A stretch of DNA of 34,084 nucleotides from assembly GCA_020073365.1 (NCBI GenBank), contig JAIQFL010000144.1, forward strand, positions 1-34,084, in the 5' to 3' direction. This DNA comes from Terriglobia bacterium (GTDB taxonomy: Bacteria > Acidobacteriota > Terriglobia > Bryobacterales > Bryobacteraceae). Both the position numbers and the translations under genes were made by a program. The notes under the pieces were generated by a model. The model was not told the origin of the DNA. It was given only the letters and a program-made list of their open reading frames with translations, and did not search any database. Below, piece by piece: positions 1 to 9,220 of the stretch (positions within the stretch are counted from its first letter, which is position 1; every line of letters begins with the position of its first letter).

Positions 1-449
1 GCGGGGCGGCCGTACTCGGGCGGGCTGTCGTTAGAGGGATCGCCGTTCGAGAAGCGGTCGGGCATCAGCAGGTAGATCACGTCGTCGGAGCTGAAGCCCT
101 GGAACCGGCCGCGGGTTTCCAGAAGGCGGTCGAGCGCAAAAGTGAACTCGCCCGCGCCCGAGGAACTCCTGAGCGCGAAGCGATAGGCCCCCGGCCGGAC
201 GTCCTTGCCGATATCGAGATACAGGAACAGGTAGCGGCCGTCCTCGGAAGCACTCCGGACTTCGATCTTGAAGCCCTTGGAGGGGGTGGTGACCGTGGCT
301 CCCTTCAAGTCGGTCCCGGTGAGGAGAATCTGGACGGGGTTATAAGTGTGCGGCACCCACCAGTTCGGCGGTTCCACTTTGGTGACGGAAGGGGCCGCGT
401 ACGAAGCGGCCACGAGGAGCACTTCCAGCGAGAAGAAACGGAGGGTCAT
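1..449 (-). CDS. Cyclomaltodextrinase-like GH13 glycosidase (N-terminal part)
   Basis: This is the N-terminal 149 codons of a gene that runs off the left edge. The ATG at 449 opens a short signal peptide (MTLRFFSLEVLLVAASYAA), followed by an Ig-like domain of the cyclomaltodextrinase N-terminal type (about residues 20-105, with PPNWWVPHTYNPVQILLTG) and the first strand of a GH13 barrel (VIYLLMPDRFSNGDPSND). The catalytic Asp/Glu/Asp residues lie outside the window, so activity cannot be judged. Known members hydrolyse cyclodextrins or malto-oligosaccharides in the periplasm. It lies 121 nt downstream of the TonB-dependent receptor on the same strand, as in Sus-like starch loci; a shared role in maltodextrin uptake is an inference. 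A palindromic repeat sits between the two genes. Another neopullulanase-like GH13 subfamily is possible. Confidence 0.85.
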   Translation of the reverse strand, partial: MTLRFFSLEVLLVAASYAAPSVTKVEPPNWWVPHTYNPVQILLTGTDLKGATVTTPSKGFKIEVRSASEDGRYLFLYLDIGKDVRPGAYRFALRSSSGAGEFTFALDRLLETRGRFQGFSSDDVIYLLMPDRFSNGDPSNDSPPEYGRP

Positions 450-470
450 ATAGGTATCTTGACATTAGGG

Positions 471-566
471 CGTGGGGCAGGTCACCGACCTGCCCTGCGA
501 ATGGCGGCTCGAGTACCCCGGCTTAACCAACTATCCCCGGTGGGCAGGTCGGTGACCTGCCCCACG
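471..566. repeat. Paired inverted REP-like palindromes
   Basis: Two 25-nt arms at 471-495 and 542-566 are exact reverse complements. Each arm is itself a hairpin (9-bp stem, GGGCAGGTC with GACCTGCCC, 3-nt loop). The pair fills the gap between the TonB receptor stop and the GH13 start, so it could act as a transcript processing or termination structure. It belongs to the same family as the other GTGGGRCAGG palindromes in the window. Confidence 0.85.
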
Positions 567-570
567 ATGC

Positions 571-3500
571 TCAGAACACGAAGCGGGCTACTAACTGGCC
601 GTTGCGTTGGCCTCCGATGCCGCTGGCGTTCGTGATGTAACCGAAACCGGCTGTGGGAGCGCCGGTGACGGTATTAAAGGTCGCCGTGGCCAGGGGGTTA
701 CTCGATGACGGCCCGGACAAATACAGCCGGTTGAAGACGTTGAAGAATTCAGCCCGGATGTTCAGCGACATCTTCTCCCGGATTTGGAATGTCCGGCCGA
801 AGTTCATATTCTCGCTGATCTGGTGCTGCCACCGGTAGTCGTTGTAATAGGAGGCGCCCTGTCCCCACGTCCCCACGGGGGTATCCGCCCACGCAGCGGG
901 GTTCAGGATCAGTTGATTGCTGTTGGGGTTGATGGAGCCAGAGTTCGGATTCTGGATGTAGAGGGGTACTCCGGGAACCCGGTTGAAGCGCGTGTTGGTG
1001 TTGAACGTGTACGTGTTGGGATTGGTCCGCGACGAAGGCACGCCGATCAGGCTGCCGCTGGCGTAGCGCAGGATTCCGCCCCAGGTCCAGCCACCCACCA
1101 CCTGCCGGATAAGCTTGTTGGCGGTGAGTTTCGGCGTCACGTAAGTGAACGCCGTGACCGAAATGAACGGCTGCGAACTGGGGGTGAGCCCTTTGTTCTC
1201 ACTCCGATTAAACGCATCGTTGATGCCGGCGCAGCCGGTGGATCCCAGGCAGAGTTCCTTCTGGTACGTGAAGTTCGAAGTTACATCCAGATTGTGGGAG
1301 AAGCGCTTCGTGAACTTCACTTGAAGGGAGTCGTACCAATTGTTGCCCAGCGGCGAAAACCAGGTGGCTAGGCCGTCGTTGTATTCGGGGAAGGGCCGGA
1401 GAGACTGCGCCACGCTGGCGGTGCAGGGGAAGCTGGCGTAAGGCAGCTTGTATCCCGCGGCGGTCGCCGTGGCGGAGCAGATCTGCGAAGTCAATAACGA
1501 ACGGGTGGCCGGATTGGTCAGATCGAGTCCCAAGGCCTGCAACCGCGCCGGTGAGATCGCGTTGATCGAGACCATCCCGCGCGCCTCTTCCCAGACTCCG
1601 CGATTGCCCACGTAGGCAGCCTCTAGAGACATGTCCCTGGTAAGCTGCCGTTGCAGCGCGATATTCCATTGATTGATGCGCGAGGGCCGCCCGCCGTTGG
1701 GATCGCGGTACTGCGCAGCCCAAGCCGGCGCGGCGCTCAACGATCCCGGAGCAGGTGCCACACCGGGATTCAATGTGGCCGCGTACAAAAGCGACGGATC
1801 ATAGTGGATACCATTCTGGAACTGGGAGGCGGCATAGCCGTACCCCGTGGAGTTGGTAACCGAATTGATGCCCAGGCCGGCAACCGGCGAGCCTCCGTTC
1901 AAATAGGCCCAACTATCGGCGCCGCTATAGGTGACGCCCCAGCCGGCGCGGAACACCGTCTTCGGGTCGATCTGATACGCAATGGCGAGCCGCGGCCCGA
2001 TCGCATAGGGGTAAGTCTTGGAGAATTCGCAGTTACATCTGCCCGGACCGTAGCCCTCGAAGATGTACCCTCCCGGCAAGCCGCCCGCGGACGGATTCGG
2101 CGTGTTGAGGCCGATTTCGGCTTCGCGGTAATGTTGTTCGTGACCCATGGGAGTCAAGTCCCAGCGCAAGCCCCAGTCCAGCGTCAGCTTGCGAGTGATC
2201 TTCCAATTGTCCTGGAGATACAGGCTCCAGGAGAGTCTCCGCATCTGTGTCTGTCGCGGAGCGTTGACATTCGTGGAGGCGGTTTGACCCAGCAGGAAGC
2301 TGGCATACCCGGCCCCGATCGATCCGCCGCCGACACTCGCAGTTTGCAGGTACGGCATGGCCGTCGGGCCATTTCCAAACGAGTATATCCCCTGTGCCCC
2401 CTGTAGGTTCTGATCGCTGTAGACGTCCTGTTTGGCTTCCGCGCCGACCTTGTAAGTGTGACTGCCGCGAACATAGGTGGTACTGGCAACGAAGGTCAGT
2501 TTGCCGGTCAACTGGTGATCCACGGTGTTCGGCCCATAGTTTCCGGCGCCTCCCGCGTTGTTATAGCCCAGGTTCTGAAGCTGCGGAAAGCCGGTGGGAT
2601 TGGTGGCGCCGCCGACCAGGCCTAGCAGCCCCACAGCGTCGTAGTTGATCACTCCGGCCGGGGAACTGTCGGGATTGAGGAAGCGATGGAACCCTGCGCC
2701 GAAATGCGCAATCAAGGTGGGCGAGATGGTGCGGTCCACGTTGAGCCGGACCTGGTTGGCTGTGACCACCTTGGGACGGGCGCCGGTCAGCGGTTCGGGC
2801 AGGCCATCCGGATAGGCCGGTGAATCCGTGGTCATGTAGGTCCAGTAGAAGCTCACCTTGGTCTTGTCGTTGAGGTTCTCGTCGACTTTGAAGCTGGGGA
2901 TCTGCTGCTTGGTGTTGGTCACAATGTTCGGCAACCAGTTCAGAGTGGTCTGGCTGTTGATCGGGGCTGGTATCAAGGCCTGGATCTTGAGCGCCACCGG
3001 GTCCATCTGGCTTTTCGGGACGATGTTCCCCGTGAACAGCGTGCGAATGACCCTGCCGTTCACAGTCTGAGTGGAAAGCGGATCGTAGAGACCGTTTTCG
3101 GGGAAGGTCAATCCGGTATTGGCATCGGTGAGGATCTTGCCGGTCAGCCCGGCGCTGAAGTCACCGTTCCGGTAAGCCGCCGTGGGAACGGTGCCATACG
3201 AGGACGCGGAAAGTTGATTGTTGGCGAACCGTTCCAGGCTGACGAAGAAGAAGGTCTTGTTGCGGCCGTTGTAGAGTTTGGGAATCCAGACCGGTCCGCC
3301 CACCGAGAAGCCGTAGTCGTTCTTCCGGTCCCTGTCCTTGAGATGGCTGAAAGGGTGGGCCGCATCCATCGCCTCGTTGGCCCAGTACTCGTAAGCGCTG
3401 CCGTGAAGCTGGTTGGTTCCGCTCTTGGTGGTGAAGTTGTAGAATCCGCCCGCCACCTGGCCGAACTCCGCCGAGAAGTTGGAGGCCTGCATGGAGAACT

Positions 3501-4170
3501 CGGTGATGCTTTCCACCGAGGGAGCCGCGACCATGGTCGCCCAATTGGGGTTGGTGATGTCGGTGGAATCCTGTCCTTCGAGATAGACCTTGAAGCCGCC
3601 GTAGCTGCCGCTGGGCATGCCATTGACCGGGGAGTTGTAGCTGGTACCGGAAACGCCGGGAGCCAGGATGATGAAGCTCAGCCAGTTGCGAATACCGCCA
3701 CCCGCGGAGCCGCCGCCGCCGAAATTGAGCGGCAGATCGTTGACCTTGTCGCCGCGGACGTTCATGCTCTGTTCGGCATTTTCGGTCTTCAGCAGAGCCG
3801 CTTCGGCGGTCACCGTGACGGACTCCGAGGTGGCGCCGACTTCCAGTTTCATGTCCAGGCGGAGGGTCTGATTCACCTGAACCTGGAGGCTCTGTTGGAT
3901 GCCCTTCTTAAACCCGGCGGCCTCGACGCTGAGCTCGTAGTTGCCCACCGGAAGTGAAGTGAGGGTGAAATTGCCGGTTAAGGTGGTTTGCGTCTCCGAC
4001 AACGCTCCAGTCTCTGTGTTCCTGAGCACGAGCCTGGCGCCCGGAACAACAGCATTTGCAGGATCCAGAACGGTTCCGGTAATGGACCCGCGATCGCTCT
4101 GCGCCGTCGCTAGAGCGGCGGCCAAGAGCAGCAAGACGGCGGAACGAGCAAGGTTCTTAGTGTGCTTCAC
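571..4170 (-). CDS. Oar-like TonB-dependent outer-membrane receptor
   Basis: A protein of about 1199 aa. The start is GTG at 4170: AGGAG lies 8 nt upstream (4179-4183) and a clean signal peptide follows (VKHTKNLARSAVLLLLAAA...ATAQ). An ATG-type extension up to 4308 would bury that signal. Order of parts: signal peptide, carboxypeptidase-regulatory-like beta-sandwich (about 25-110; GSITGTVLDPANAVVPGA), plug domain (about 115-270), then a long beta-barrel ending in Phe (VARFVF), the usual BAM recognition end. Such acidobacterial receptors import large substrates through the outer membrane using TonB energy. The neighbouring GH13 gene suggests a malto-oligosaccharide ligand, which is an inference. 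Oar proteins of Myxococcus share this architecture. The barrel has no frameshift. Confidence 0.9.
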   Translation of the reverse strand: MKHTKNLARSAVLLLLAAALATAQSDRGSITGTVLDPANAVVPGARLVLRNTETGALSETQTTLTGNFTLTSLPVGNYELSVEAAGFKKGIQQSLQVQVNQTLRLDMKLEVGATSESVTVTAEAALLKTENAEQSMNVRGDKVNDLPLNFGGGGSAGGGIRNWLSFIILAPGVSGTSYNSPVNGMPSGSYGGFKVYLEGQDSTDITNPNWATMVAAPSVESITEFSMQASNFSAEFGQVAGGFYNFTTKSGTNQLHGSAYEYWANEAMDAAHPFSHLKDRDRKNDYGFSVGGPVWIPKLYNGRNKTFFFVSLERFANNQLSASSYGTVPTAAYRNGDFSAGLTGKILTDANTGLTFPENGLYDPLSTQTVNGRVIRTLFTGNIVPKSQMDPVALKIQALIPAPINSQTTLNWLPNIVTNTKQQIPSFKVDENLNDKTKVSFYWTYMTTDSPAYPDGLPEPLTGARPKVVTANQVRLNVDRTISPTLIAHFGAGFHRFLNPDSSPAGVINYDAVGLLGLVGGATNPTGFPQLQNLGYNNAGGAGNYGPNTVDHQLTGKLTFVASTTYVRGSHTYKVGAEAKQDVYSDQNLQGAQGIYSFGNGPTAMPYLQTASVGGGSIGAGYASFLLGQTASTNVNAPRQTQMRRLSWSLYLQDNWKITRKLTLDWGLRWDLTPMGHEQHYREAEIGLNTPNPSAGGLPGGYIFEGYGPGRCNCEFSKTYPYAIGPRLAIAYQIDPKTVFRAGWGVTYSGADSWAYLNGGSPVAGLGINSVTNSTGYGYAASQFQNGIHYDPSLLYAATLNPGVAPAPGSLSAAPAWAAQYRDPNGGRPSRINQWNIALQRQLTRDMSLEAAYVGNRGVWEEARGMVSINAISPARLQALGLDLTNPATRSLLTSQICSATATAAGYKLPYASFPCTASVAQSLRPFPEYNDGLATWFSPLGNNWYDSLQVKFTKRFSHNLDVTSNFTYQKELCLGSTGCAGINDAFNRSENKGLTPSSQPFISVTAFTYVTPKLTANKLIRQVVGGWTWGGILRYASGSLIGVPSSRTNPNTYTFNTNTRFNRVPGVPLYIQNPNSGSINPNSNQLILNPAAWADTPVGTWGQGASYYNDYRWQHQISENMNFGRTFQIREKMSLNIRAEFFNVFNRLYLSGPSSSNPLATATFNTVTGAPTAGFGYITNASGIGGQRNGQLVARFVF

Positions 4171-4501
4171 AATTCGAACTCCTGAGACAGAATCGGCCGA
4201 AACCCGAGGAAGAGATGTCGTGACAGACTTCGCGTGAACCTGACGGAGCGCCCAAGCGGGGAGCAGGCGGTATGGCTCCGGAAATGGCGGCACTGGCCGG
4301 ACGCACAAAGGCGGCGGTAAGGCAGGGCCGGTTTGGGCAGGGTGAGACCTGCAACCCGGAGTGCCGCGGCGGACACCTGGAGCGGTCCCCTCGCACGGTT
4401 CACGAGAAGCAAGACTCCTTCAATTAGACCCGTTCTCTCCGGTTTCATGTTGGGATTCAAGCATAATCGGAGGTTAAATGGAGAAATCATTTGGATGGCC
4501 C

Positions 4502-4532
4502 CAGGGACAAGCCAAACAGCCTGTCCCACCCA
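4502..4532. repeat. Degenerate REP-like hairpin
   Basis: GGGACAAGC pairs with GCCTGTCCC with one mismatch, followed by ACCCACG. It resembles the GTGGGACAGGC family elsewhere in the window and lies just before the esterase start. Confidence 0.6.
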
Positions 4533-4538
4533 CGTTGT

Positions 4539-4544
4539 TATGCT
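4539..4544 (+). promoter_or_regulatory. Candidate -10 box (TATGCT), leaderless start
   Basis: TATGCT ends 8 nt before the esterase ATG at 4553. This spacing would place transcription initiation at or next to the start codon. No -35 was confirmed. Confidence 0.35.
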
Positions 4545-4552
4545 GTAGGGTC

Positions 4553-5447
4553 ATGGAAAACAGACGAATCGTTCTCCTGCTGCTCGCGGTTCTGATGGCC
4601 GGAGCTGGTTCGGCCCCGGCGCGGGCGCAGGCCGGCGCCCAGACCGCCGCCGGCGTCACGGCCGGAGCCGCGGCGCGGCCCGGAATGACCGGGGACTTCG
4701 AGAAGCACACCGCCTATCCATCGAAGTTTCTGCCCACGCCGCGCGACCTGATCGTCTACCTGCCGCCGGGCTACCGCGAAGGCAACCGGCGCTATCCGGT
4801 GCTCTACATGCACGATGGGCAGAACCTGTTCGACCCCGCGACGGCATTTGCCGGGAACGAGTGGCACGTCGACGAGGTGGCCGAACAGTTGATCGCCGCC
4901 GGGAAGATCGAGCCGCTGATCATCGTGGGGATCTATAACACGGGCAAGGAGCGTATCAAGGAATACACCTCGGGCATGGGCGGCAAGCCGCCGCTCTACG
5001 CGCGGATGGTGGTGGAGGAGGTGAAGCCGTTTATCGACTCGCACTATCGCACGCTGCAGGGGCCGGATCAGACCGGCTTGGGAGGCTCCTCACTGGGCGG
5101 GCTGGTGTCCCTGGCGATGGGGCTGAAGTACCCGCAAGTGTTCGGAAAACTGGCCATCGTGTCGCCTCGGTGTGGTGGGACAATCGCGCGATTCTGAAGG
5201 AACTGGCGCAGTTCGAGGGGCCCAACCGGCCGAGGGTCTGGCTGGACATCGGCACGGCGGAAGGGAATAACCCGCAGAAAACCGTCGAGGACACCCGCAT
5301 GCTGCGGGACGCCCTGGTGGGGAAGGGCTGGAAGCTGGGTGGGGACCTGCGCTATTTTGAAGCAGACGGAGCCGCGCACAACGAAAAGGCGTGGAGCCGC
5401 GGATCGGGCCGGCGCTGGAATTCTTGTTTGGGCGCGGGGGGAAGTGA
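4553..5447 (+). pseudogene. Secreted alpha/beta-hydrolase esterase, two frameshifts
   Basis: A putative esterase of the enterochelin-esterase/esterase-D type, with a signal peptide (MENRRIVLLLLAVLMAGAGS...ARAQ). The body is recognisable through VLYMHDGQNLFDP, the nucleophile elbow GLGGSSLGGL, a WLDIGTAEG Asp region and an AAHNEKAW His region. The reading frame breaks twice. Near 5167, IVSP is followed in frame by RCGG, while the next frame reads SVWWDNRAIL. Near 5400, EKAWSR must shift again to reach IGPALEFLFGRGGK and the TGA at 5445-5447. Each break is repaired by adding one base (CCT to CCTT; CGC to CGCC), which fits either a pseudogene or sequencing/assembly errors. An in-frame upstream ATG at 4478 has a good GGAGG but would put 25 residues before the signal peptide. 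Confidence 0.8.
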
Positions 5448-5570
5448 AGGAAGAGACAGGCACAGAGTGCCTGTCCCACCAGGACGTGAAGGAAGAGACA
5501 GGCACAGAGTGCCTGTCCCACCAGGACGTGAAGGACGAGAGACAGGCACAGAGTGCCTGTCCCACCAAGG
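5445..5570 (+). repeat. Three tandem 42-bp hairpin repeats
   Basis: Units start at 5445, 5487 and 5529 (TGAAGG...), exactly 42 nt apart. Each carries the perfect hairpin GACAGGCAC-AGA-GTGCCTGTC followed by CCACC. The esterase stop codon lies in unit 1. Unit 3 runs directly into the AAGGAGG of the next gene (5568-5574). They belong to the REP-like family and are too short and spacer-free to be CRISPR. Confidence 0.9.
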
Positions 5571-5578
5571 AGGGGACG

Positions 5579-7975
5579 TTGGGGCAGGACATTCGTTACG
5601 GGCTGCGTTTGCTCGGCAGGAATCCGGGCTTTTCGCTGGTGGCGATTCTCACGCTGGCCCTGGGGATCGGCGCGACCACCATGGTCTTCAGCGTTACCGA
5701 TGCCCTGCTGATTCACGTCTTCCCCTATCGGGACGCAGACCGGCTCACCCTGTTCTACATGCACGAGTTGAAGCAGGGTGGATACAACGGTCAGATGTCC
5801 CCCTCGGTTGCGCAGTTCCTGGACGTTCGCAAAGAGCTCCACACGTTCGAAGAGTTGATCGGCTTCTGGAATACCGGCCTGCTGTACGACAACGGGCAGG
5901 GGACGCAGGAGGTGCCCGCCGCCTCGGTAACCACGAACACCTTCCGCTTTCTGGGCGTCGAGCCGCTGTTGGGGCGCACCATCCTGCCGGAGGATGAAAG
6001 GCCGGGAGCGCCGCCGGTGTGCGTCATCGGTTACCGCTTCTGGCAGGAGCAGTTCCATGGCAATCCCAGCGTCTTGGGAGCCGCCATGAGCTTCAACGGT
6101 CAAGCGAGGACCCTGGTGGGCATCATGCCGCCTCGATTTCAATTCCTGGGCGTCCCCGTCTGGCTGCCCTACAGCCTCAATCCGGCGATGCCGCGATCCT
6201 ACGTAGAGATGATGGGGAGATTGCGGCCGGGGGTGAGTGTGCAGGCGGCGACCGCGGATCTGGACGCGGTTTACAAACGGCTGGTGCAGGTCTACCCGGC
6301 TGACTTTCCGGACAAACGGTTTACGGTGTCGGTCCGCACCCTCACGGACGATACCGTGGGGGATTTCCGGCGTGTGCTGTACACGTTGTTCGCCGCGTCC
6401 GCCATCCTGCTTTTGATCGCGTGCAGCAACGTCGCCAACCTGCTGTTGGTTCGCGCCACGCGCCGCGAAAGGGAGATCGCGATTCGCGCGGCGGTGGGGG
6501 CCACGCGCATCCGCCTGATCCGGCAATTGCTGGTGGAGAGCTGTATCCTGGCCGCAGCCGGCGCGGTGGCCGGATGCGTGTTGACATGGTATGGCGTGAG
6601 TGCATTTGCGGCATTGCTGCCGCACGGCGTGGTAGCCGATGAAGCGGTGATCGGGCTCAACCAGACGGCCTTGTGGTTTGCTTTGGGTGTGACGCTCGCC
6701 ACCACGCTGCTTTGCGGCCTGGCGCCGGCGATTCTGGCGGTCCGGGGGCAGTCGATCCGGCCGATGGCGCAGTCTTCGACCGGCCGCGGAAGGCTGCGGG
6801 GCGTGCTGGTGATCGCGGAGGTGGCCCTCGCCATCGTGCTCCTGACAGGAGCGGGTCTCATGACGCGGACACTCCTTGCGCTTACGCACGTGAACCTGGG
6901 GTTCGACCCCGCGGATCTGCTGCTGGCGCAGTTGAACGTCCCCCGGGGCAGATATCAGACGGCGGAAGAGCAAAAGCTGCTGGTGCGCCAGGTGCTCGAA
7001 CACGTGGCGAGCACGCCGGGAGTGAAAGGCGTGGCCTTCGCCTTGGGAACTCCGCCAGGAAGCACCAGGGGACCTTTGGTGGATCTGGATGTGCCCGGCA
7101 AAACGCACCAGGCGCGATGGACCGCGACGATCGCAGTTTCGAGCGAGGGATACCTCAAGCTGCTGGGGCGGCCTTTGCTCCGCGGCAGGGACTTTTCGGA
7201 GGCCGACGTGGAATCCGCGCGTCACCTGGCGGTGGTCAACGAGATGTTTGCCCGCTCGTTCTTCGGGAACGACGACCCTATCGGGCGGAAGATCCAGTTC
7301 CACTTCGATCGCTGGCGGAACGCGCCGCCCGATCCCAACTTCGAGGTGGCCGGGGTGGTCTCCGACGCCAAGGACCGCGGACTGCGGGAGCCCATCGTGC
7401 CGGAAGCCCTGCTGGTGTATACCGCGATTCCGGGTCAGGGATTGGGAATTCTGGTGAAGACCGAGGCGCCGCCGCTTACGTTCGTGGAGAGCCTTCGGCG
7501 GCAGGTGTGGGCGGTGGATTCTACGGTGGTGTTGACGCATCTTACTTCGGTGGAGCAATACATCCAGGAAAGCTATGCACAGCCGCAGTTCGGCCTGGTC
7601 TCGATTGCGGGCTTCGCGGGGATCGGCCTGGTGCTGGCGATCGTGGGGGTGTTCAGCGTGATGGCATACGCGGTGTCGGTGGAGACCCGCGAGATCGGGA
7701 TCCGGATGGCGCTGGGCGCGCAGCGGGGTCAGATTCTCCGTATGGTGTTGCGGAAGGGGCTGGGACTGGTTGCCGCGGGAATTGCCGTTGGGCTGGCGGC
7801 GAGCCTGGGGCTCACGCGGTTGATCGCGAGCCAGCTCTGGGGCGTTTCGGCGAACGATCCGTGGACGCTGGCGGGGGTGACCGCGCTGATCGCGGCGAGT
7901 ACGCTGGTGGCGTGCTGGCTGCCGGCGCGGCGCGCGACGAAGGTGGATCCGATGCAGGTCTTGCGGGCGGAGTAG
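5579..7975 (+). CDS. Orphan duplicated MacB/FtsX permease (ADOP family)
   Basis: A protein of 798 aa. The start is TTG at 5579, with AAGGAGG 4-5 nt upstream and the typical beginning MGQDIRYGLRLLGRNPGFSL; reading further upstream would translate the hairpin repeats. Architecture: TM1 (about 18-40), first MacB periplasmic domain (about 45-255), first FtsX block with three helices (about 262-390) and the motif REIAIRAAVGATR, TM5 (about 409-435), second periplasmic domain, and second FtsX block (about 672-798) with REIGIRMALGAQRG. The two halves are tandem versions of the same unit. No ATPase gene is adjacent, as is usual for these acidobacterial permeases, so partner and substrate are unknown. 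It is intact although the esterase before it is broken. Confidence 0.9.
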   Translation: MGQDIRYGLRLLGRNPGFSLVAILTLALGIGATTMVFSVTDALLIHVFPYRDADRLTLFYMHELKQGGYNGQMSPSVAQFLDVRKELHTFEELIGFWNTGLLYDNGQGTQEVPAASVTTNTFRFLGVEPLLGRTILPEDERPGAPPVCVIGYRFWQEQFHGNPSVLGAAMSFNGQARTLVGIMPPRFQFLGVPVWLPYSLNPAMPRSYVEMMGRLRPGVSVQAATADLDAVYKRLVQVYPADFPDKRFTVSVRTLTDDTVGDFRRVLYTLFAASAILLLIACSNVANLLLVRATRREREIAIRAAVGATRIRLIRQLLVESCILAAAGAVAGCVLTWYGVSAFAALLPHGVVADEAVIGLNQTALWFALGVTLATTLLCGLAPAILAVRGQSIRPMAQSSTGRGRLRGVLVIAEVALAIVLLTGAGLMTRTLLALTHVNLGFDPADLLLAQLNVPRGRYQTAEEQKLLVRQVLEHVASTPGVKGVAFALGTPPGSTRGPLVDLDVPGKTHQARWTATIAVSSEGYLKLLGRPLLRGRDFSEADVESARHLAVVNEMFARSFFGNDDPIGRKIQFHFDRWRNAPPDPNFEVAGVVSDAKDRGLREPIVPEALLVYTAIPGQGLGILVKTEAPPLTFVESLRRQVWAVDSTVVLTHLTSVEQYIQESYAQPQFGLVSIAGFAGIGLVLAIVGVFSVMAYAVSVETREIGIRMALGAQRGQILRMVLRKGLGLVAAGIAVGLAASLGLTRLIASQLWGVSANDPWTLAGVTALIAASTLVACWLPARRATKVDPMQVLRAE

Positions 7976-7986
7976 AGGGGCTATGG

Positions 7987-9219
7987 TCAGTCCAGCTTGT
8001 AAATGGTGAGACCGGAGAGCAGCTTGGGGTAGAAGTCGGTGGACTTCTGGGGCATCACGCCGCCGGCGAATGAGGTGTCGGCCACCTGCTCCACCGATGT
8101 CGGCTTCAACAGAAACGCGATCTGTGCCGCGCCCTTGCGGGCCTCTTCGACGGCTGCGTCGAGACCGCGGATATAGCGCAGATGCCTCTCGTCGCGCACG
8201 GCTTCCTCGCCGATGCCGAGCGCTTTCGCGAGCAGGTGCTGGTGCAGGATGCGTACGTCCAGTTCGCCCGGCGCATGGTGCTCTTCCAGTCGGAAGAGAC
8301 GGTTGCCGATGGCCGCGCCGATGACGGTGCGGTCGCCCGGCTGGTCCCAATCGCGCTTCAAGCGGTCGAGCGAATCGATCTCGTCCACCTGGAAATCCGT
8401 GGCGGCGCGACGAAGGAATTCCTCCGGGAAGCCTTCGGCCGGAATGCCGTTGACCAGACGGTGGGTCGCCAGGATCTTAAGGCCCGGCGAGTACATGTTG
8501 ACGAACGTCATCATCACACGATCGGCGCCGGGAAGGTGGGGGTTCTCATTGCGAAAGGCGAGCGCGGTCTCGTAGCGATGATGGCCGTCGGCGATGAGCA
8601 GTTTTTTATCGGCCATCAGCTCCGGAATGCGGGCGTCCCCGGCAATCTTCCAGACGCGGTGCACAGCGCCGTATTCGTCGGTGACTTCGGCCAGGGGAGC
8701 TTCGGCGGCGGCCTGGTCCAGCAGGGCGTCGATGGAACCGGCGCGGTCGGGGTAGAGCATGAAGAGCTGGCCGAAGTGCGCGTGGGTGTGGCGGAGCAGC
8801 TCCAGGCGGTCCTTCTTGGGACCGGTGAGGGTCTGCTCGTGGCGGTACACCACGTTGGCGGAATAGTCCTCCAGGCGGCCGAGGGCGATGAAGCCTTTTC
8901 GCACGAGGCGCTCCCCGGTGTCCGGAACGGTGAATTCGTGGAAGTACGGAAAGATACCGGGCTCGGGGTCGCGCACCAGGATGCCGGAAGCGATCCAATC
9001 GTTCAAGTGGCGCGCGGCGCGCGTGTAGACGTTGTCCGTTTCGGAGTCAGACGGGTGGCGCTCGCCCAGGATGACGCGCACCAGGTTGTAGGGGCTGAGC
9101 GCGAGGTAACGGGCCTGCATGGCGGGGGAAATCTTGTCGTAGGGCTGGGTGACGAGATTCCCCAGCGGACCGGCCTGGCCGGTATAGCGGAGGGGGTGGA
9201 AAGGGTAGACTTTGGCCAA
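7987..9219 (-). CDS. DUF1015 family protein
   Basis: A 410-residue cytoplasmic protein of the DUF1015 family, recognised by QPYDKISPAMQARYLALSPYN near the N-terminus, the central LLIADGHHRYETALAFR motif (about residues 208-225) and length. The biochemical role of the family is not established; it occurs widely in bacteria, sometimes near amino-acid or serine metabolism genes. The start used is TTG at 9219, one base after the TAA of the TolC-like gene (9221-9223), so translation is probably coupled to that gene. No strong Shine-Dalgarno is visible. It converges with the ADOP permease, with stops 11 nt apart. Confidence 0.88.
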   Translation of the reverse strand: MAKVYPFHPLRYTGQAGPLGNLVTQPYDKISPAMQARYLALSPYNLVRVILGERHPSDSETDNVYTRAARHLNDWIASGILVRDPEPGIFPYFHEFTVPDTGERLVRKGFIALGRLEDYSANVVYRHEQTLTGPKKDRLELLRHTHAHFGQLFMLYPDRAGSIDALLDQAAAEAPLAEVTDEYGAVHRVWKIAGDARIPELMADKKLLIADGHHRYETALAFRNENPHLPGADRVMMTFVNMYSPGLKILATHRLVNGIPAEGFPEEFLRRAATDFQVDEIDSLDRLKRDWDQPGDRTVIGAAIGNRLFRLEEHHAPGELDVRILHQHLLAKALGIGEEAVRDERHLRYIRGLDAAVEEARKGAAQIAFLLKPTSVEQVADTSFAGGVMPQKSTDFYPKLLSGLTIYKLD

Positions 9220-9220
9220 G

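Larger units (their letters stand above)
4171..4552. other. Divergent intergenic region, no gene
   Basis: A 382-nt space between the divergent TonB receptor and esterase genes. It must hold both promoters. I could not pick a convincing -35/-10 pair for the receptor. Near the right end are a GGAGG sequence at 4469-4473, a hairpin at 4502-4532 and a TATGCT box at 4539-4544, described separately. Confidence 0.6.

Noticed and set aside
5445..5570. Possible CRISPR array
   Set aside because: The three 42-bp units are directly adjacent with no spacers, and each is a hairpin of the dispersed family; no cas genes.
5090..8350. A 1086-codon open frame on the minus strand across the esterase/permease region
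   Set aside because: It is antisense to the clear ADOP permease, very rich in Arg/His/Pro/Gln, and has no domain; it is a by-product of GC-rich codon use.
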